Assembly: GCF_004214935.1 (NCBI RefSeq)
Contig: NZ_SFCC01000010.1
Location: forward strand, 268,776-332,775
Source of the DNA: Amycolatopsis suaedae
Lineage (GTDB): Bacteria > Actinomycetota > Actinomycetes > Mycobacteriales > Pseudonocardiaceae
Reading direction: 5' to 3'
DNA: 64,000 nucleotides
Each line of letters begins with the position of its first letter. Position 1 is the first letter of the stretch. The notes under the pieces were generated by a model, which worked only from the letters and a program-made list of their open reading frames with translations, was not told where the DNA came from and did not search any database. Made by a program: the position numbers and the translations under genes. This document shows positions 60,177-64,000 of the stretch, in pieces.

Positions 60177-61064
60177 TCAGCGGTATCGACTCCACCGGGT
60201 GTCGGTACGACCGTCGCGCAGATCGCGTAGGCGGCCTTTCAGCTCACCCCGGACAAAGGGATGACTGCGCAGGATGGGCAGCACGCTGGTCGCCAGCTTC
60301 AGCTCCCTGGCCGCACGCAGAGTAGTGAAGCCGGGCCAGCGGGTCACGTCGAAGCCGTACCCGTCGGCCAGCATCCGGTACCGGCCCGCGGGGTCGCCGA
60401 AGCGTTCCCTGCCCACCGCGAGCGGCGTCAGGTCCCACTCCGGCGGGCCGACGCAGCTGGAGTCGAAGTCGCACAGCACCGGCCCGTCCGGACCGACCAG
60501 GACGTTGCCAGGGTGGGCGTCGCCGTGGATCAGCGAGGTCGGCAGCACGAACTCGACCCTGGCCAGTGCGTCCTCCACCTCGGCGCAGCGGTCCAGCAGG
60601 AACCGCCGGTCCCCCTCGTCGAGTTCCTCGGCGTCGTCGATCCGTGCCCGCACGTCGGCGACCGGCGTCCACGGGCCGACCCCCTCGGGAACCGGCAACG
60701 AATGGACCTTTCGCAGCAGAAACGCCAGGTCAGCCGCGGTGGACACGCGGGGCCCGGCCGGCACCCGCTCCCACACGGTCACGATGTGCTCGCCGACCCG
60801 CATCGGCTGCTCGACGCCGGGCAGCAGCCGGATGGCCGGCACGCCGTGTTCGGCCAGGTAGGAGGCCACGGCGACCACCTTGGCCGCGCGGTGCCGCAGC
60901 GCCAGCGAACCACACACGCGGACGACGACCCGGTCGTCGGCCAGCAGGTAGACCGCGTTGTTGGTGAACCGCAGCAACCGGGCGCCCTGGTGGGCGAGCC
61001 CGAGCAGCTCACAGGTCCGCCGCAGCACGTCGGCCAGGGTCTCCGCTGTGAATCGGCCGTCCAC
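60177..61064 (-). CDS. APH-family phosphotransferase
   Basis: 295 residues with an aminoglycoside phosphotransferase/choline kinase-like fold. Catalytic loop SLIHGDAHPGNVLV (H180, D182, N187) and Mg-binding D199 in VLCDFDSSCVGPPEWDL. The N-lobe has VYLLADDRVVVRVCG, with no obvious P-loop glycine motif. GTG start at 61064. Such enzymes phosphorylate antibiotics, amino sugars or cell metabolites; the substrate is not identifiable. 31 bases downstream of the XRE/TPR regulator on the same strand, so possibly co-transcribed. Confidence 0.87.
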   Translation of the reverse strand: MDGRFTAETLADVLRRTCELLGLAHQGARLLRFTNNAVYLLADDRVVVRVCGSLALRHRAAKVVAVASYLAEHGVPAIRLLPGVEQPMRVGEHIVTVWERVPAGPRVSTAADLAFLLRKVHSLPVPEGVGPWTPVADVRARIDDAEELDEGDRRFLLDRCAEVEDALARVEFVLPTSLIHGDAHPGNVLVGPDGPVLCDFDSSCVGPPEWDLTPLAVGRERFGDPAGRYRMLADGYGFDVTRWPGFTTLRAARELKLATSVLPILRSHPFVRGELKGRLRDLRDGRTDTRWSRYR

Positions 61065-61095
61065 TCTGCTCTTCCGGCCTGACCAGCGATTCGGC

Positions 61096-62454
61096 TCAGG
61101 CGGCGTAGAAGGCGTTGATCCGGTCGGCCAGGTCGCGGGCGTCGGTGTTGTTACGCCGCCGCTCGGCCTCGACCTTCAGCGGCTCCATCCGGTCCTTGAC
61201 CCGGGCCGACTTGAGCCCCTCCGCGGCGTCCAGCGCCTTCCCGCCCACCTTCGCGCCCTGGTCGATGTCGCCTTCGAGCAGGTGATTGACCGCCAGCGCA
61301 CTGAGGTTGAACGTCTTGCTGCGCGCCATGTCGTCGCCGTAGGCCTCGACGGCCCTGGTCAGCGCCGGGATGGCGTACTTGGTGTGCTCCAGCTTGCCCT
61401 CGATGGCCAGCGCGGTGTGCACGGTGCCGATCATGGCGTAGACGTCGGTCTCGTTGAAGAACTGCACCCAGGACTCGGCGCTGGCGATGTCGGCCCGCGC
61501 GAACTCGTCCTTGGTGCGGCCGAGCAGCTTGACCGCCTGCTCCTCGTTGCCCATCATCGCGTAGGCCCACGCCTGGTTGGCGCACAACACGGAGATCGCC
61601 AGCTCGGAGCCCGATTCCTGGGCCGCGATCTGGCCGAGCTGGAACAGCTTCAGCGCGTCGTTGGGGGCGTGCTGGTGCAGGTAGACCCGGCCCATCCGGT
61701 AGAGCACGTTGGCGACCAGCGGGTTGTTGTCACCCTGTTTGGCCAGGTCGAGCGCGTTGGCGAAGTGGCCGCGTGCCGAGTCGAAGAGCCCGGTGTCGAA
61801 CGAGGTCCAGCCGGCGAGGCTGTGCAGGTCGGCCAGCGCCACGTAGAGCCGCGACTTGACCAGCTCGGCGCCGCTCGCCTCGAGCATCTGCTGTCCCCAG
61901 GACAGCTGCGCCACCACCGCGTCCCGGCAGAAACCACCGCCGTACTGGTAGTCGAGCGCGCGCAGCGCCCTGGTCGCGGCCTCCATCTGCCGCACGTCGG
62001 TCATCCCGATCCGACCGGGCGCCGGTGTCCTCGCCGGCGACGTCGCCCAGGCCTCGGAGGTCGGCCCGAAGACCGCCGCTCCCATCGTCACCTGGGCGGC
62101 GTGCGCGAGGAACTTCCGCCGTTTCACGGTCTCGTCCTCCTCAGCCTGCCGGCCGTCGGCAGCGCCGACGACCTGTATCGCCGTGGCCTCGTCGTAGGCG
62201 AGGCCCATGTACCCCCTGGCGACACCCAGGCCATCGGCGATCCGCACCAGGACGTCGTAGGCCATCACCTGCCGACCCTTGAGGATCTCCGACACCTCGG
62301 ACTGCGACTGACCGGTCATCGCGGCTATCTGGCGCTGGGACACGCCGTGTTTGCGCAGAAGGCGGTACACGGTGCTGATGTCCCGGGAAGCCAGTGCGTC
62401 CCGCATGTCCGGCTGCTCCCAGGCAGCCGGCGGAATGGGGTTTCCGGCGTCCAT
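61096..62454 (-). CDS. XRE regulator with TPR domain
   Basis: 452 residues. XRE helix-turn-helix at about 28-85 (HGVSQRQIAAMTGQSQSEVSEILKGR), a stretch RRKFLAHAAQVTMGAAVFG that looks like a twin-arginine or hydrophobic linker, and TPR repeats from about 150 to the end. This plan is common among actinomycete developmental regulators that act as sporulation or antibiotic repressors (NsdA-like); assignment is tentative. ATG at 62454. Divergent from the small genes at 62737. Confidence 0.82.
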   Translation of the reverse strand: MDAGNPIPPAAWEQPDMRDALASRDISTVYRLLRKHGVSQRQIAAMTGQSQSEVSEILKGRQVMAYDVLVRIADGLGVARGYMGLAYDEATAIQVVGAADGRQAEEDETVKRRKFLAHAAQVTMGAAVFGPTSEAWATSPARTPAPGRIGMTDVRQMEAATRALRALDYQYGGGFCRDAVVAQLSWGQQMLEASGAELVKSRLYVALADLHSLAGWTSFDTGLFDSARGHFANALDLAKQGDNNPLVANVLYRMGRVYLHQHAPNDALKLFQLGQIAAQESGSELAISVLCANQAWAYAMMGNEEQAVKLLGRTKDEFARADIASAESWVQFFNETDVYAMIGTVHTALAIEGKLEHTKYAIPALTRAVEAYGDDMARSKTFNLSALAVNHLLEGDIDQGAKVGGKALDAAEGLKSARVKDRMEPLKVEAERRRNNTDARDLADRINAFYAA

Positions 62455-62736
62455 GCGCCCCCCTCACAGTCCGTTGGGCGTCGATTGACAGCGTAGGCAC
62501 ACCTATTCAACCGTGCGAAGTGCCAAAAGTAGAGGCTGATCGGCCCGACCGAACTCCGATGACCGTTCATCGGCGCCCTCCGGCCGGTCGGCGCGGCGAG
62601 GTGCTGTTGAGCTTCTATCGGCCCGGGTTTCATCGCAATGTAGTTCGCAGTTCCCTGTGAGCGAGCCGACACAGACGGCGATCACGCTCAGCAACCACCA
62701 AGGGGAACCCGGTACGGAGAGCGACGACAGAGCGGA

Positions 62737-63063
62737 GTGGACGCGGTGCAGTTCGTGGAATCGAGCACTACAGGCACGGTGCCCCGCCCCGGGCGTCCGG
62801 CCCTCCGTTCCGTCGGCCACGTGCCGGCGCGCCCCGTGAGCCAGCCCGGCACGGAGTCCATCCGTCGCCAGGAAGGCGGGCACACGGTGTGGCGCGTGCA
62901 GTGTGGTGACGTGATCAACCGGGAGCGCTGTGTCACGGTGTTCGTGGACGACAGTGAGGTCGTGCTGGTCGGGCCTCCCGGGGAAACCGCGCGGCTGACG
63001 GGTGGCCAGCTCGGCCAGCTCAGAGCCGCGCTCAACGAAGCCGCCAAACTGGCGGAAAGGTGA
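62737..63063 (+). CDS. Small family-specific protein 1 (upstream of 63077 gene)
   Basis: Up to 108 residues from the GTG at 62737. GTG 62887, with AGGAAGG about 10 bases before it, is an attractive alternative giving a 59-residue protein. The conserved-looking core is VWRVQCGDVINRERCVTVFV followed by DDSEVVLVGPPGETARLTGGQLGQLRAALNEAAKL: a compact alpha/beta protein with two cysteines. The first 50 residues look weakly coding. No known function; pairs of this sort with the next gene look specific to Pseudonocardiaceae relatives (inference). Confidence 0.6.
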   Translation: MDAVQFVESSTTGTVPRPGRPALRSVGHVPARPVSQPGTESIRRQEGGHTVWRVQCGDVINRERCVTVFVDDSEVVLVGPPGETARLTGGQLGQLRAALNEAAKLAER

Positions 63064-63076
63064 CGGTGAGTTCCAG

Positions 63077-63469
63077 GTGGATCAGATCCTCGGTCAGGTA
63101 CTCCGCAACGCCGTGTGGGAGCGCCTCGACATGCTGGCCGACCTCGCCAACCGCGCTGACGCCGCTTCTCTGGTCTCGGTGGCCCGGTCCGAACTGCCCC
63201 GGTTGACCGAAGGCTGGCGCGCGATGCTCAAGGCCCACGAGCCGGACGAGCGTGGCGACTGCCCAACCTGCTCGACGCGTTGGCACCGCTGCAAGGCGCC
63301 GTGCTCGGTGTGGCAGGTCGCCCACGAGCACCTGGTCGCCGGCGGCCTGGCGCCCCAGCAGGATCTACGCAAGCGCGGCCGTCGCGCGGCGCGGGTGGCC
63401 GAGCAGGTCGCCTCGACCGGACGGCACGCACTGGTCACGCCGCGGCAGGCGGTCGCCGGAGCCCCGTGA
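63077..63469 (+). CDS. Small Cys-rich protein 2, possible zinc-binding protein
   Basis: 130 residues, GTG at 63077, 13 bases after the previous gene. Helical N-terminus (VDQILGQVLRNAVWERLDMLADLANRAD), then a cluster CPTCSTRWHRCKAPCSVWQVAHEH that supplies four Cys and three His within 25 residues, a probable zinc site. A basic C-terminal helix (RKRGRRAARVAEQVAS) could touch nucleic acid. Likely works with the preceding protein and the divergent XRE/TPR regulator. Confidence 0.7.
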   Translation: MDQILGQVLRNAVWERLDMLADLANRADAASLVSVARSELPRLTEGWRAMLKAHEPDERGDCPTCSTRWHRCKAPCSVWQVAHEHLVAGGLAPQQDLRKRGRRAARVAEQVASTGRHALVTPRQAVAGAP

Positions 63470-63596
63470 CCCCTTGATCTCGGTGAATGCCGACCGGCCG
63501 ACAGCCCCGATCGTGCCGACGTCCGTTCACCGAAACTCCGGCGGCCGGTTCGTCCGTACCCCCGAGCGACACGAGCCGGCCGCCGGTACCACAACC

Positions 63597-63631
63597 GACG
63601 AAAGTCCCACGATTAATCGGGGAATTTCGTC
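63597..63631. repeat. Long imperfect palindrome centred on TTAA
   Basis: GACGAAA at one end and TTTCGTC at the other, with the core CGATTAATCG perfectly symmetric. About 14 of 17 positions per arm pair if one base is bulged. Could be an operator, a terminator for the genes ending at 63469, or a mobile-element relic. Confidence 0.5.
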
Positions 63632-63742
63632 ACAATGCCTAGCCAGAGCGGTAATCGATCGTTACTGTTGATCATGTTGGCCGCCACAAAAATTGCATAT
63701 CGCAACCTGTGGCTCCCCGCCCACAGAGTGGCCCCGCATTCT

Positions 63743-63795
63743 CCGCGGGCCGGTGCTGTTGCACTCCCCCTCCCCCGACCGGCACCGGCCCGCGG
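63743..63795. terminator. Strong GC hairpin with 14-base arms
   Basis: CCGCGGGCCGGTGC (63743-63756) pairs perfectly with GCACCGGCCCGCGG (63782-63795) around a 25-base C/T-rich loop, followed by TTTCC. It likely blocks read-through in either direction. Terminator is the simplest reading. Confidence 0.55.
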
Positions 63796-63835
63796 TTTCC
63801 ACGTGTCTGAAGCACGTGAAGGCCACCTTCACCAC

Positions 63836-64000
63836 GTGAGACGTCAGAGCCTCGGCATGGTCGTGGGCGGCGACGGCCTGGGGCCGTTGGCAGGGGCGCT
63901 GTGGTTGCGTCTCGCGCAAGTACGGTGCCGTTGGTGGCGGCGGGGTGTTGTCTCGTTCGTGGTGGCTGGTGGGGTGGGTGTGCTGGCTGGTGCCGGTGTG
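63836..64000 (+). CDS. 5' end of an unidentified gene, truncated by window end
   Basis: An open frame from the GTG at 63836 runs to the window end (55 codons). The reading RCRWWRRGVVSFVVAGG followed by VGVLAGAGV resembles a signal or membrane anchor preceded by basic residues. Third positions are unusually T-rich (GGT, GCT, GTT) compared with neighbours, a usage often seen in large secreted repeat proteins of actinomycetes, which would suit an RHS-type or similar gene; this is a guess. Start codon uncertain. Confidence 0.35.
   Translation, partial: MRRQSLGMVVGGDGLGPLAGALWLRLAQVRCRWWRRGVVSFVVAGGVGVLAGAGV

Larger units (their letters stand above)
63470..63835. other. 366-base non-coding gap with several inverted repeats
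   Basis: No credible gene on either strand. It holds an imperfect palindrome (63597-63631), a 14-base-arm hairpin (63743-63795), a local AT-rich stretch (63655-63710) that may be a promoter, the repeat GTGAAGG-CCA-CCTTCAC (63816-63832) and three CACGTG boxes at 63800, 63813 and 63833. Confidence 0.6.

Noticed and set aside
63662..63919. Minus-strand 85-codon frame in the terminal gap
   Set aside because: It runs through the palindromes, has no ribosome site and no family resemblance.
1..64000. CRISPR arrays, transposases, prophage genes
   Set aside because: No regularly spaced repeats, transposase motifs or phage structural genes were seen on either strand.

Overview
The window is about 64 kb of very GC-rich DNA with many GTG starts, dense 1-4 base gene overlaps, NarL-type two-component pairs, a bald-type XRE/TPR regulator and ESX-substrate-like proteins. 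This points to a filamentous actinomycete, most likely the family Pseudonocardiaceae (Amycolatopsis, Lentzea or Saccharothrix-like). That placement is an inference from style and gene content, not from a marker gene. One tRNA (Gly, anticodon GCC) is present. I saw no rRNA, CRISPR array, transposase or prophage structural gene.

Layout. 1-8.5 kb (minus strand): acetate/monocarboxylate transport (ActP-like symporter with its DUF485 partner, a second solute symporter, a small membrane protein) with a LytS-type kinase and LytTR regulator, interrupted by a GH16 glucanase and an SppA-like protease. 8.6-14.5 kb: secreted serine hydrolase, Fpg/Nei glycosylase, an ECF sigma factor fused to a zinc-finger/membrane anti-sigma-like tail, tRNA-Gly, a chitin-active AA10 LPMO behind two DasR-like operators, and an Imm7-like immunity protein. 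14.6-20.2 kb: DUF4190 protein, NarL-type two-component pair, then a lower-GC accessory island (NYN ribonuclease plus partner, HigBA-like toxin-antitoxin) and msrA.

20.3-25.8 kb: a three-gene membrane/acyltransferase operon and two tandem SHOCT-like proline/glutamine-rich membrane proteins. 25.8-32.6 kb: a glycan assembly operon made of a methyltransferase-kinase fusion, a second methyltransferase, a GT4, a coiled-coil protein with an SWRVTAPLR tail, a two-domain glycosyltransferase and a 29-residue membrane peptide. Its parts resemble a split version of the WbdD chain terminator/molecular ruler. 32.7-34.8 kb: an ESX-substrate-like pair with a lipoprotein.

34.8-43.1 kb: another NarL-type pair, a membrane protein, a divergent XRE regulator/DHA2 drug exporter pair, a LysR regulator and a sigma factor-VOC-NTF2 operon. 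43.1-48.8 kb: gamma-glutamyltransferase, UDP-glucose dehydrogenase, an SDR and a TM0106-type nuclease. 49.3-54.7 kb: an osmoprotectant operon combining a BCCT carrier with a complete OpuC/ProU ABC importer. 55-57.9 kb: copper trio YcnI-CopC-CopD ending in a clear terminator. 58-64 kb: STAND/TPR ATPase, a structured convergent spacer, a phosphotransferase, an XRE/TPR regulator, two small family-specific genes, and a 366-base gap rich in inverted repeats before a gene truncated by the window end.

The most promising places for something undescribed are the split WbdD-like glycan system (25.8-32.6 kb), the NYN two-gene operon (17.4-18.7 kb), the ESX-like three-gene operon (32.7-34.8 kb) and the structured spacers at 60.07-60.17 and 63.6-63.84 kb.
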